16,562 nt of DNA from an uncultured Prevotellaceae bacterium (GCA_937915745.1 CALGGJ010000070.1:1-16562), one strand, 5' to 3'; positions 1 to 7,614 are shown, counted from the stretch's first letter. Translations and numbers: made by a program. Notes: generated from the sequence alone by a model not told the origin.

Positions 1-327
1 ACCGGCTCGCCCAACTACCACGTCTGCCACGGCACCGCCAAGTCGCCCCTCGGCCCCATCACCATCGACCCAGACAATTACCTGGTCATCAGGCAGAAAC
101 CCGAGGACGGCATCTACGGCACGGCCCATAACTCCATACTCCAGATACCGGGCAAGGACGAGTGGTACATCGTCTACCACCGCATCAACAAGAACTTCAT
201 AGACCGCCGCTTCACCCCCGGCATCCACCGCGAGGTGTGCATCGACCGACTCACCTTCGACAAGAAAGGACGCATCATCCCCGTCACGCCGACGCTCGAC
301 GGCCCTGAACCGCTGACAAAGAAGTAA
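1..327 (+). CDS. Glycoside hydrolase family 43 enzyme, C-terminal part (5' end outside window)
   Basis: This is an open frame from the first base to a TAA at 325-327, 108 codons, with the N-terminus missing. Visible features match the last blades of the five-bladed propeller of GH43 arabinosidases/xylosidases: the 'AKSPLGPI' segment, a 'GTAHNSIL' strand carrying the conserved His, 'WYIVYHRI', and near the end 'REVCIDRLTFDKKGRI..V.PT..GP', the usual closing block of these enzymes. Family members remove arabinose or xylose units from plant polysaccharides, usually in the periplasm or at the surface in Bacteroidales. The signal peptide and the catalytic Asp/Glu residues would lie upstream, so export and activity cannot be judged. 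It ends 30 bases before glyA on the same strand, with no clear terminator between. The family call is strong; the exact substrate is not known. Confidence 0.8.
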   Translation, partial: TGSPNYHVCHGTAKSPLGPITIDPDNYLVIRQKPEDGIYGTAHNSILQIPGKDEWYIVYHRINKNFIDRRFTPGIHREVCIDRLTFDKKGRIIPVTPTLDGPEPLTKK

Positions 328-357
328 AAACCATAATTATCTTATTTACCAACACTC

Positions 358-1584
358 ATGAAAAGAGACAACCAGATTTTCGAGTTGATTGAGAAGGAGC
401 ATCAGCGCCAGCTGAAAGGCATTGAGCTGATTGCCAGTGAGAACTTTGTAAGCGACCAGGTGATGGAAGCCATGGGAAGCTGCCAGGTGGTCGACGAGGT
501 GGAGCAGCTGGCCATCGACCGCGTGTGCCAGCTCTTCGGTGCCGAGTATGCCAACGTGCAGCCCCACAGTGGAGCACAGGCCAACGCCGCCGTGCTGCTC
601 GCCGTGCTGCAGCCCGGCGACACTTTCATGGGGCTGAACCTCGCTCACGGCGGACACCTCAGCCACGGCTCGCTGGTGAACACCTCCGGAATACTCTACA
701 AGCCCGTGGGCTATAACCTCTCGAAGGGGACGGGGCGCGTGGACTACGACGAGATGGAGACCCTGGCCGTGAAGCACCAGCCGAAACTCATCATAGGCGG
801 AGGCTCGGCCTACAGCCGCGAGTGGGACTATCAACGTATGCGCCAGATAGCCGACGAGGTGGGGGCACTGCTCATGATTGACATGGCACATCCGGCCGGA
901 CTGATTGCTGCCCGACTGCTGGACAACCCACTGAAGTATGCTCACATCGTGACATCGACCACACACAAGACTCTGCGCGGACCACGAGGCGGTATCATAC
1001 TCATGGGTAAGGACTTTGAAAACCCGTGGGGACTTACCACAGCCAAGGGACAGGTGAAGATGATGTCGCAGGTTCTGAACTCGGCCGTATTCCCGGGACA
1101 GCAAGGCGGTCCGCTCGAACATGTGATAGCTGCAAAGGCCGTCGCATTCGGAGAGGCACTCATGCCACAATTCAAGACCTACCAGCAACAGGTTCAGAAA
1201 AACGCATCCGTGCTGGCTCAGGCACTTATGGATTGCGGGCTCTACATCTGCTCGGGCGGTACCGACAACCACAGCATGTTGGTGGATTTGCGCCCCAAAT
1301 ATCCCAACCTCACTGGCAAGGTGGCCGAACGTGCGTTGGTGGCAGCCGATATCACAGCCAACAAGAACATGGTGCCGTTCGACTCACGTTCGGCATTCCA
1401 GACATCGGGCATACGGCTCGGAACTCCTGCCATCACAACCCGCGGTGCTAAAGAAGACTTCATGCTGGAAATTGCAGAGATGATTGTGACGGTGCTCAAT
1501 GCTCCTGATGACGATGCGGTGATAGCCAAGGTACGTGTTCATGTAAACGAGAAAATGAAGGACTATCCAATGTTCGCGTGGTGA
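358..1584 (+). CDS. glyA: Serine hydroxymethyltransferase with an 18-residue deletion in the active-site loop
   Basis: SHMT is a PLP enzyme that converts serine plus tetrahydrofolate to glycine and methylene-THF. The reading frame is open and very typical: 'IELIASENFVS' (residues 22-32), 'ANVQPHSGAQAN' (65-76), 'AHGGHLSHG' (96-104), and the PLP lysine K204 in 'TTHKTLRGPRGG'. However, residues 40-43 read G-S-C-Q and run straight into 'VVDEVEQLAIDR'. In the family about 18 residues, usually close to YLTNKYAEGYPGKRYYGG, stand between 'GS' and the following Cys. They include the counterparts of E. coli Tyr55, Glu57, Tyr64 and Tyr65, which shape the active site and the dimer contact. The length of 408 aa is 18 short of the approximately 426 aa I recall for Bacteroidales GlyA. 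Catalysis is therefore doubtful unless this is an assembly error. The start is the ATG at 358, which gives the usual N-terminus. The stop overlaps the downstream repeat block. Confidence 0.93.
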   Translation: MKRDNQIFELIEKEHQRQLKGIELIASENFVSDQVMEAMGSCQVVDEVEQLAIDRVCQLFGAEYANVQPHSGAQANAAVLLAVLQPGDTFMGLNLAHGGHLSHGSLVNTSGILYKPVGYNLSKGTGRVDYDEMETLAVKHQPKLIIGGGSAYSREWDYQRMRQIADEVGALLMIDMAHPAGLIAARLLDNPLKYAHIVTSTTHKTLRGPRGGIILMGKDFENPWGLTTAKGQVKMMSQVLNSAVFPGQQGGPLEHVIAAKAVAFGEALMPQFKTYQQQVQKNASVLAQALMDCGLYICSGGTDNHSMLVDLRPKYPNLTGKVAERALVAADITANKNMVPFDSRSAFQTSGIRLGTPAITTRGAKEDFMLEIAEMIVTVLNAPDDDAVIAKVRVHVNEKMKDYPMFAW

Positions 1585-1621
1585 TAACGATAACGGTAAC
1601 GGTTAGAGGTTAGAGGTTAGG
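1583..1621 (+). repeat. Short hexamer + heptamer repeat block between glyA and rlmN
   Basis: Three hexamers (GATAAC, GATAAC, GGTAAC at 1583-1600) are followed by about three copies of the heptamer GGTTAGA (1601-1621, the last incomplete). The block starts inside the glyA stop codon and ends 6 bases before the rlmN ATG. The same two-part arrangement occurs in larger form at 5887-5998, in the same orientation. No protein or RNA function is evident. Confidence 0.9.
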
Positions 1622-1622
1622 A
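1619..1622 (+). promoter_or_regulatory. Repeat-derived ribosome binding site for rlmN
   Basis: AGGA at 1619-1622 sits 5 bases before the rlmN ATG at 1628. It is formed by the end of the last heptamer (TTAG) and the first bases after it, so the repeat block seems to supply the Shine-Dalgarno-like site. It supports the ATG at 1628 as the start. Bacteroidetes often initiate without strong SD sites, so its importance is uncertain. Confidence 0.45.
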
Positions 1623-1627
1623 AAACG

Positions 1628-2641
1628 ATGGAGGTATTGCTTGGAAAGACGGTGGGCGAGTTGCAGGAGATAGTGGCAACCCTGGGTATGCCACGTTACA
1701 CTGCCCTTCAGATTGCACAATGGCTGTACCGGAAAGGTGTAACCACGCCCGCCGAAATGACGAACCTGTCAAAACTCCACCGACAGCTGCTGGCCGATAA
1801 CTACACCTGCGGACGCAGTCCATATGCCAGACGCCAGGTGTCGGCCGACGGAACGATAAAATATCTCTTTCCCACCCTTGACGGCCAGTGGGTCGAGACG
1901 GTCTATATACCCGAAGGCGACAGAGCCACGCTCTGCGTCTCGTCGCAGGTGGGATGCAGGATGAACTGCCTGTTCTGCCACACGGGCAGCCAGGGCTTTC
2001 AGGGCAACCTCGCAGTGGCCGACATACTGAACCAGGTATATTCGGTAGAAAACCGGCAAACCCTCACCAATATAGTTTTCATGGGCCAGGGCGAACCGCT
2101 TGACAACTACGATGCACTCATGTCGGCCATCAACATCCTGACAGCCGACTTCGGATGGGCATGGAGTGCGCGACGCATCACAGTATCGACCGTAGGACTG
2201 AAGAAGAACTTCGAACGCTTCCTGCGCGAGAGTGAATGCCACCTGGCTGTCAGCCTGCACTTCCCCCTGCACGAACAAAGGGTAACGTATATGCCGGCCG
2301 AACGACAGATGCCTATAGCCGATATCGTAGAGCTGTTGCGACGTTACGACTGGAGTCATCAGCGACGCCTGTCGTTCGAATACACCATGTTCGACGGTGT
2401 GAACGACTCAATCGCGATGGCAAAGGAAGTGGTGCGACTGCTCAGGGGGCTCGACTGCAGGGTGAACCTCATAAGGTACCACCGAGTGCCGTCGGTCGGA
2501 CTGGCAGACTCGCCGGTGCAACGCATGACGGCATTTCGCGACTACCTCACAAAACACGGCATATACACCACCATACGCACCTCGCGCGGGCAGGATATCG
2601 ATGCAGCATGTGGGCTCTTAAACTCCCGACGCGATATGTGA
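1628..2641 (+). CDS. rlmN: Dual-specificity 23S rRNA/tRNA adenine C2-methyltransferase RlmN
   Basis: This radical SAM enzyme methylates C2 of A2503 in 23S rRNA and of A37 in some tRNAs, using two SAM molecules and a methylated cysteine intermediate. The radical SAM motif is C110-x3-C114-x2-C117 in 'GCRMNCLFCHTG'. C103 in 'TLCVSSQ' and C328 in 'GQDIDAACG' correspond to the two catalytic cysteines (E. coli Cys118 and Cys355). 'FMGQGEPLDNYD' (151-162) is the SAM-contacting GxGEP segment, and 'RRITVSTVGL' follows as expected. The length of 337 aa is near the approximately 345 aa of Bacteroidales homologues and shorter than E. coli RlmN because the N-terminal domain is compact. All key residues are present. 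It starts at the ATG at 1628, just after the heptamer repeat, and is followed after 42 bases by the DUF4837 gene, probably in one transcript. Confidence 0.96.
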   Translation: MEVLLGKTVGELQEIVATLGMPRYTALQIAQWLYRKGVTTPAEMTNLSKLHRQLLADNYTCGRSPYARRQVSADGTIKYLFPTLDGQWVETVYIPEGDRATLCVSSQVGCRMNCLFCHTGSQGFQGNLAVADILNQVYSVENRQTLTNIVFMGQGEPLDNYDALMSAINILTADFGWAWSARRITVSTVGLKKNFERFLRESECHLAVSLHFPLHEQRVTYMPAERQMPIADIVELLRRYDWSHQRRLSFEYTMFDGVNDSIAMAKEVVRLLRGLDCRVNLIRYHRVPSVGLADSPVQRMTAFRDYLTKHGIYTTIRTSRGQDIDAACGLLNSRRDM

Positions 2642-2683
2642 GACAAAATCAACACCCCCACACATATATACAGCAATACGACG

Positions 2684-3712
2684 ATGAAACGACTCATTCC
2701 GATAATAAGCCTGATGGTCCTGACAACGATGGTGGGATGCAGGCAGAACGGCGACTTGCCACGGCGCAAGATACACCGCTCGTTCATGACACCCACATCC
2801 AGCGGCAATCCATACGAAGTGATGGTGGTTGCCGACGATACCACATGGGAAGGATATGCCGGACGTGCGCTGCGCCGCGTGCTCAATCGTGAGATACCCA
2901 TGCTGCCGCAACCCGAAAGCATGTTCCACGTGAGCCATATCAAACCGCAACACCTCGACCGCATCACAAACATATTCCGCAATATCATCATACTGAAAAC
3001 CAACCCATACACTACACAACCAAAGATAAGCTACGAACGCGACGTACATGCAGAACCTCAGCTTGTAGTCACTATTCAGGGACCCACCGTCGAAGGACTC
3101 TCTGCATACATCACCGAGCATACGCGAAGCATCACTCAGAATATATCGGCCGAGGAAATCAACCGCAATGCCATGCTACTCGAGAGCGACTATAACGTCA
3201 ATTTCTTCCGCAAGGCAAGAGAAATGTTCGGCATCGAACTGTGCATCCCCCAGGATTTACTCAAGATGAAAGCGGGCGAAGACTTTCTGTGGGCCTCGAA
3301 CGACGGATATGCCACCAGTCAGAATATATGTGTATATAGCTATCCTTATGTCTCGGAAAAAGTTTTTAAGACAAAGACCTACGTTGCACTGCGCGATACA
3401 TTCATGAAACGCAACATACCAGGCGACAAACCGACATCATACATGACGACCAACCACGACTTTGTGAGATGCAGCACCCTGAGTATTCAAGGCCGACACG
3501 TGATGGAGGCACGAGGGCTGTGGGAAATGACCGACGACATGATGGGCGGTCCGTTTGTGTCACACTCAACCGTCGATACAGTCAACAACAGGGTAATAGT
3601 GGTCGAGGGGTTTGTGTATGCCCCCGACAAGATGAAGCGCACCATGATACGCCGACTCGAAGCAGCACTATACACATTGAAGCTTCCGGCATCAGAGTCG
3701 CGGCAGCAATGA
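2684..3712 (+). CDS. DUF4837 family lipoprotein
   Basis: This 342-aa protein matches the DUF4837 family, found in Bacteroidetes and of unknown function. The N-terminus is a lipoprotein signal: basic MKR, a hydrophobic stretch 'LIPIISLMVLTTMVG' and the lipidation cysteine C19 in the lipobox 'MVGC'. The mature protein should be anchored in the envelope. Family-like segments include 'SSGNPYEVMVVADDTTWEGYAGRAL', 'LPQPESMFHVSHI', 'IFRNIIILKTNP' and, near the end, 'GLWEMTDDMMGGPFVSHSTVD' with the following 'VVEGFVYAP' strand. No catalytic motif is recognisable. It lies between rlmN (42 bases upstream) and pdxA (45 bases downstream), an order I recall from other Bacteroidales, so it may belong to a conserved housekeeping cluster. 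A role cannot be assigned from the sequence. Confidence 0.85.
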   Translation: MKRLIPIISLMVLTTMVGCRQNGDLPRRKIHRSFMTPTSSGNPYEVMVVADDTTWEGYAGRALRRVLNREIPMLPQPESMFHVSHIKPQHLDRITNIFRNIIILKTNPYTTQPKISYERDVHAEPQLVVTIQGPTVEGLSAYITEHTRSITQNISAEEINRNAMLLESDYNVNFFRKAREMFGIELCIPQDLLKMKAGEDFLWASNDGYATSQNICVYSYPYVSEKVFKTKTYVALRDTFMKRNIPGDKPTSYMTTNHDFVRCSTLSIQGRHVMEARGLWEMTDDMMGGPFVSHSTVDTVNNRVIVVEGFVYAPDKMKRTMIRRLEAALYTLKLPASESRQQ

Positions 3713-3757
3713 ATACACGGGGGCGCATAGTAAACCAACAATAAGACAGAAATACAG

Positions 3758-4858
3758 ATGAAGAAGATAAAGGTGGGAATAACCCATGGCGACGTAAACG
3801 GAGTGGGATACGAAGTGATACTGAAGACATTCGAAAACCCCGACATGTTCGAATTGTGTACTCCAGTAGTATATGGTTCGCCCAAGATAGCAACATATCA
3901 TCGCAAGGCATTCGAGTGTCAGACCAACTTCTATGTGAAGGACACGGCAGCTAAAGCCGAAGACGGAGCACTGACCATCGTCAATTGTTTCGGCGAGGAA
4001 GAAGTAAAAATAGAGTTTGGAAAATCGACCGAGGATGCGGGGCGGGCTGCATTCGTGGCACTCGAACGAGCCCTGGATGAATTGCAGGACGGACTTATCG
4101 ATGTACTCGTGACTGCACCAATCAACAAGAGCAACATCCAGCGCGAGGGATTTCATTTTGCCGGACATACAGAATATATCGAGGAAAAGGCAGGGCAAGG
4201 GCAAAAAGCACTTATGATGCTTATGAACGGCCCCCTCCGTGTAGCCCTCCTAACCACACATATACCCATAAGCGAAGTGCCGAAAGCCGTGACCAAAGAG
4301 AACATCACACAAAAACTCAAGATACTCAACCATTCGCTGAAACGCGATTTCATGATAGACAATCCACGTATAGCCGTGTTGTCGCTCAATCCACATTGTG
4401 GAGATGGAGGACTCATGGGCAGGGAAGATGAAGAGGTAATAAAGCCGGCTATCGACCAACTGTTCAAGGAAGGCATAACATGTATGGGGCCATATGCAGC
4501 CGATGGTTTCTTCGGTTCGGCCAACTACACACACTATGATGCCATACTTGCCATGTATCACGACCAGGGGCTGGCTCCATTCAAGACCCTGGCAATGGAT
4601 GACGGTGTGAACTTTACTGCGGGACTGCCCATTGTACGTACATCACCCGACCACGGTGTAGCCTACGACATTGCAGGCAAGGGCGTGGCTCATGAGGATT
4701 CATTCCGTCAAGCCGTATATGCCGCTATCGACATCGCACGCAACCGTACGCAATTCGACGAGGCGCGCAAGCACCCCTTGCAGAAACAATACTATGAGAA
4801 ACGCGACGACAGCGACAAACTGAAACTCGACCAGGTGACAGAAGAAGAAACCCTTTGA
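3758..4858 (+). CDS. pdxA: 4-hydroxythreonine-4-phosphate dehydrogenase PdxA
   Basis: PdxA oxidises 4-hydroxythreonine-4-phosphate with NAD(P)+ in the DXP-dependent route to pyridoxal phosphate. The three metal-binding histidines are visible: H168 in 'LLTTHIPISEV', H213 in 'SLNPHCGDGGLMGREDEE' and H268 in 'MYHDQGLAPFK' (E. coli H166, H211, H266). The substrate-binding 'GHTEY' is at 136-140, and 'ITHGDVNGVGYEVI' at the N-terminus is the phosphate-binding start typical of the family. At 366 aa it is longer than E. coli PdxA (about 329) but normal for Bacteroidetes, which have an extra N-terminal insertion and C-terminal tail. It uses the ATG at 3758. Its TGA (4856-4858) overlaps the ATG of the next gene by one base, so the two are probably translationally coupled. 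PLP made with this enzyme would serve GlyA upstream, though that link is general and not specific to this locus. Confidence 0.96.
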   Translation: MKKIKVGITHGDVNGVGYEVILKTFENPDMFELCTPVVYGSPKIATYHRKAFECQTNFYVKDTAAKAEDGALTIVNCFGEEEVKIEFGKSTEDAGRAAFVALERALDELQDGLIDVLVTAPINKSNIQREGFHFAGHTEYIEEKAGQGQKALMMLMNGPLRVALLTTHIPISEVPKAVTKENITQKLKILNHSLKRDFMIDNPRIAVLSLNPHCGDGGLMGREDEEVIKPAIDQLFKEGITCMGPYAADGFFGSANYTHYDAILAMYHDQGLAPFKTLAMDDGVNFTAGLPIVRTSPDHGVAYDIAGKGVAHEDSFRQAVYAAIDIARNRTQFDEARKHPLQKQYYEKRDDSDKLKLDQVTEEETL

Positions 4859-5934
4859 TGAAACAGAGAACACGAAACATATTTTTCCTCTTTGGCATAG
4901 TTGCCATCGTCGTGATGATTCTCACATTCAAGGTCAGCTTTGTTGAGATGTGGCATCACATACAGCACGCAGGCTATTGGCTGTATGCAATATTAGGAAT
5001 GTGGATTGTACTCTATTTCCTGAATGCTGTTACATGGCGCATCATCATCAAGGGCAGCGGCACTTGTCCAATATCTTTCTCAAAACTATATAAAGTAACA
5101 ATCAGCGGATTCGCACTTAACTATGCAACACCGGCAGGACTTATGGGTGGCGAGCCATACAGGATTATGGAGCTGGCGCCATACATCGGCCGCGAACGTG
5201 CCACATCATCAGTGCTGCTGTTTGCCATGATGCACATATTCGCACATTTCTGGTATTGGCTTACGACAGTGATACTTTTCATCATCTTCATACCGCTCGA
5301 CCTACAGATGATAATGGCTCTGCTGTGTGTCACTTTTTTTTCGCTTGCAGGCATATACCTTTTCCTGCGTGGGTATAATAACGGGATGGTTGTGAGGGTG
5401 ATAAAGGCCGTGTCGAAGGTGCCTGGATGCAAGCGCAGAGGCGTGCAGTTCCTCAATAAACACATCGACGAACTGAATGCGATAGACCAGCAGATAGCTC
5501 ACCTGCACCGACAGAATAAACAGAGTTTCTACAGCTCGTTTGCATTGGAGTATGTAGGACGCATTCTGCAATCGTTCGAAATATTCTTCATGTTACGACT
5601 TGTAGGCATTCAGGGCACAATGCCACAGCTCTTTATGTATGCACTCATCATCCTGTCGCTCACATCATTTCTTGCAAACATGCTATTCTTCATGCCGTTG
5701 CAGATTGGTGGCCGCGAGGGAGGGTTTGCCATGTCAACTGTTGCCATGAAAATGGTGGGAGCTACAGGAGTGGTACTCACATTGAAAGAAGCCATGACTA
5801 TTGCAGTGTTTATATCAATTATTTGTCGAATACGCGAATTGGTATGGACATCAATAGGCTTGCTGCTAATGAAAGTGGGAACCAAGGTGAACGATAACGG
5901 TAACGATAACTGTAACGATAACGATAAAGGTTAG
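4858..5934 (+). CDS. YbhN/UPF0104 flippase-like integral membrane protein
   Basis: This 358-aa polytopic membrane protein has about eight hydrophobic segments and resembles the lysylphosphatidylglycerol synthase transmembrane region (UPF0104/YbhN). Family signatures are 'NYATPAGLMGGEPYRI' (about 83-98) and 'FMPLQIGGREGGFA' (about 281-294). The catalytic transferase domain of MprF is absent, so transport or flipping of a lipid or lipid-linked head group is more likely than synthesis. The ATG at 4858 shares its A with the pdxA stop; a TTG one codon earlier is possible but less likely. The last 15 or so residues (VNDNGNDNCNDNDKG) are encoded by the hexanucleotide repeat at 5887-5928, and the stop codon TAG lies in the first heptamer. 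This Asn/Asp tail is almost certainly not an ancestral part of the family. The next gene starts 102 bases downstream and, with two more, may be its functional partner. Confidence 0.85.
   Translation: MKQRTRNIFFLFGIVAIVVMILTFKVSFVEMWHHIQHAGYWLYAILGMWIVLYFLNAVTWRIIIKGSGTCPISFSKLYKVTISGFALNYATPAGLMGGEPYRIMELAPYIGRERATSSVLLFAMMHIFAHFWYWLTTVILFIIFIPLDLQMIMALLCVTFFSLAGIYLFLRGYNNGMVVRVIKAVSKVPGCKRRGVQFLNKHIDELNAIDQQIAHLHRQNKQSFYSSFALEYVGRILQSFEIFFMLRLVGIQGTMPQLFMYALIILSLTSFLANMLFFMPLQIGGREGGFAMSTVAMKMVGATGVVLTLKEAMTIAVFISIICRIRELVWTSIGLLLMKVGTKVNDNGNDNCNDNDKG
5887..5928 (+). repeat. Hexanucleotide tandem repeat (GATAAC-type), within the 3' end of the YbhN-like gene
   Basis: Seven imperfect hexamers run in tandem: GTGAAC, GATAAC, GGTAAC, GATAAC, TGTAAC, GATAAC, GATAAA. 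The array is coding in the frame of the membrane protein and gives a repetitive Asn/Asp tail. A three-unit version lies right after glyA at 1583-1600. Confidence 0.9.
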
Positions 5935-5998
5935 AGGTTAGAGGTTAGAGGTTAGAGGTTAGAGGTTATAGGTTAGAGGTTAGAGGTTATAGGTTAGA
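5929..5998 (+). repeat. Ten-copy heptamer tandem repeat (GGTTAGA)
   Basis: Ten uninterrupted 7-base units are seen: eight GGTTAGA and two GGTTATA (units 6 and 9, at 5964-5970 and 5985-5991). The stop codon of the upstream gene (5932-5934) is in the first unit. As 7 is not a multiple of 3, TAG falls in all three plus frames and TAA in all three minus frames. The following bases 5999-6036 contain degenerate hexamer remnants (GATAAC, GAAAAC) and then the GTG start of the next gene. Confidence 0.95.
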
Positions 5999-6036
5999 GA
6001 AGCGATAACGAAAACTTAACGACAAAGAAGCAAAAG

Positions 6037-7614
6037 GTGAAGTACGCAATATTGGCAGCGGGCGAGGGTTCAAGGTTGGTCAGCGAGGGTGTAGAGCTCC
6101 CGAAGCCACTTGTTCGCTTACATGGCGAGGCGATGATTGATCGTCTTATGCGTATTTTCATGGATAACGATGCCGAAGAAATATTTGTCATTACCAATAA
6201 TCTCACACCACTCATACAGCAGCATCTGTACCAGGTGCAGAATTCCGGACTTCCGCTCCGCATTGTAGTGAAAACCACACCAAGCTCGATGCACAGCTTC
6301 TATGAATTGCGGCAAATTATGGGCAACGGACCGTTTTGCCTCACTACCGTAGATACCATCTTCAGAGAAGACGAGTTTCGGCGTTATATATCTGCTTTCC
6401 GTTCGTTACAACCCGATGGGTTGATGGCCGTAACCGATTATATTGATGACGAGAAACCCCTTTATATTTCTACCACCGATTCGATGGATATCACCGGCTT
6501 TCACGACACATTCTCTCCTGGCATACGCTTTATTTCGGGAGGCATCTATTGTCTCAGCCATACTTCATATCCCACGTTAGACCGTTGCATGGAAAGGGGC
6601 ATGTCGCGAATGCGTAACTTCCAGCGGCAACTCGTGGCCGACGGGTTGCATCTGTGTGCGTATCCGTTCAGCAAGATTCTCGATGTTGATCATGCAGCCG
6701 ACATTGCAAAGGCAGAGGACTTCCTTTCCTCATGTGATACAGGTGACAGAGCAGCAGAGCCAAAGCCAGAGACAAGGACAAAGCCAAGGACTTTCTCTAT
6801 TGTATTCCGGGAATCGCATTTTTCGCCAAATATGGTAGATAAAGATGCTGCAATACTTCAGGCAGTGGCCCGCAACATGCAACGTAAGGGATATAAGCAG
6901 AATGATGATATTGAATGCGCTGACATCGTATTCACCATGTCGCGCGAACCGAAAATGCTTGAACGTCTTGGTGAGTTGGAGCGCAGAGGGGTAACCGTAA
7001 TCAACAGCCCGGCGGCAGTGACTAATTGCAATCGGGTACGCTTCACCCGGCTGTTCGTCAATCACCATATTCCCATACCTCACAGCACTATCTGTACTCC
7101 CGATAAGATACCGGAACTCTCTCTGCCTTTATGGATAAAGAAAGGCGACGGATATTCGGAACGTCCCGAAGATGTTATGTATGCAGAATCAACCTATGGT
7201 GTAGAGGCCGCAATGCAGAAGATGTCGTCCCTCGGAAATTCAGTGCTTGTGGTGAGCGAACATGCAAGAGGTGACCTCGTAAAGTTTTATGGAGTGCGAC
7301 GCACACGCTTCTTCCGGTGGTATTATGCAGCCGACGGGCATAGCAAGTTTGGGCATGAGACCATCAATGGACAACCTTCGCGGTTTGATTTCGACACAAA
7401 TGCCCTGCAAACTATATGCCACCGTGCAGCATCAGTCCTGGGCATTGATGTGTATGGAGGCGATGTGGTGGTCTCCCCTGGCGGGCATTTCACGATAATT
7501 GATTTCAACGACTGGCCAAGTTTCTCACAATATAAGGATGAGGCTGCAGACGCAATAAGCCAACTTGTCGAAGTTTGTCAGTCACGTGGCAGGCGGGGGC
7601 AGGAAAAAAGATAA
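6037..7614 (+). CDS. Nucleotidyltransferase fused to an ATP-grasp-like domain
   Basis: This 525-aa protein has two halves. Residues 1 to about 232 form a sugar-nucleotidyltransferase-like domain: 'ILAAGEGSRL' (5-14, the G-x-G-x-R loop), 'LPKPLVRL' (21-28), and D106 in 'TTVDTIF' as a probable metal ligand. Such domains attach a nucleotide, often CMP or UMP, to a phosphorylated sugar or alcohol. Residues 231-250 are a charged, Pro/Lys/Thr-rich linker. Residues about 251-515 resemble an ATP-grasp fold: 'PLWIKKGDG' (364-372, probable ATP-binding lysines), 'VVSEHARGDLVKFYGV' (405-420), and 'IIDFNDWPSF' (487-496) with acid/amide metal ligands at the usual end position. ATP-grasp enzymes are ligases or kinases. 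The start is a GTG at 6037, chosen because it gives the canonical N-terminus; no good SD is seen. It is followed after 5 bases by the CDP-alcohol transferase gene. The substrate is unknown. Confidence 0.78.
   Translation: MKYAILAAGEGSRLVSEGVELPKPLVRLHGEAMIDRLMRIFMDNDAEEIFVITNNLTPLIQQHLYQVQNSGLPLRIVVKTTPSSMHSFYELRQIMGNGPFCLTTVDTIFREDEFRRYISAFRSLQPDGLMAVTDYIDDEKPLYISTTDSMDITGFHDTFSPGIRFISGGIYCLSHTSYPTLDRCMERGMSRMRNFQRQLVADGLHLCAYPFSKILDVDHAADIAKAEDFLSSCDTGDRAAEPKPETRTKPRTFSIVFRESHFSPNMVDKDAAILQAVARNMQRKGYKQNDDIECADIVFTMSREPKMLERLGELERRGVTVINSPAAVTNCNRVRFTRLFVNHHIPIPHSTICTPDKIPELSLPLWIKKGDGYSERPEDVMYAESTYGVEAAMQKMSSLGNSVLVVSEHARGDLVKFYGVRRTRFFRWYYAADGHSKFGHETINGQPSRFDFDTNALQTICHRAASVLGIDVYGGDVVVSPGGHFTIIDFNDWPSFSQYKDEAADAISQLVEVCQSRGRRGQEKR

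Noticed and set aside
346..1272. Long open frame on the minus strand opposite glyA
   Set aside because: It is a shadow of the GC-rich codon use of glyA; the translation has no recognisable family features and there is no start context.
4855..4857. TTG start for the YbhN-like gene
   Set aside because: The next codon is an ATG that overlaps the pdxA stop by one base, the more usual arrangement.
5334..5341. Run of eight T in the YbhN-like gene as a phase-variation switch
   Set aside because: The frame is intact and encodes a normal hydrophobic stretch; eight T in an AT-rich codon context is weak evidence without strain comparison.
5887..5998. Possible CRISPR array
   Set aside because: The units are 6 and 7 bases in direct tandem without spacers; this is a simple-sequence repeat.
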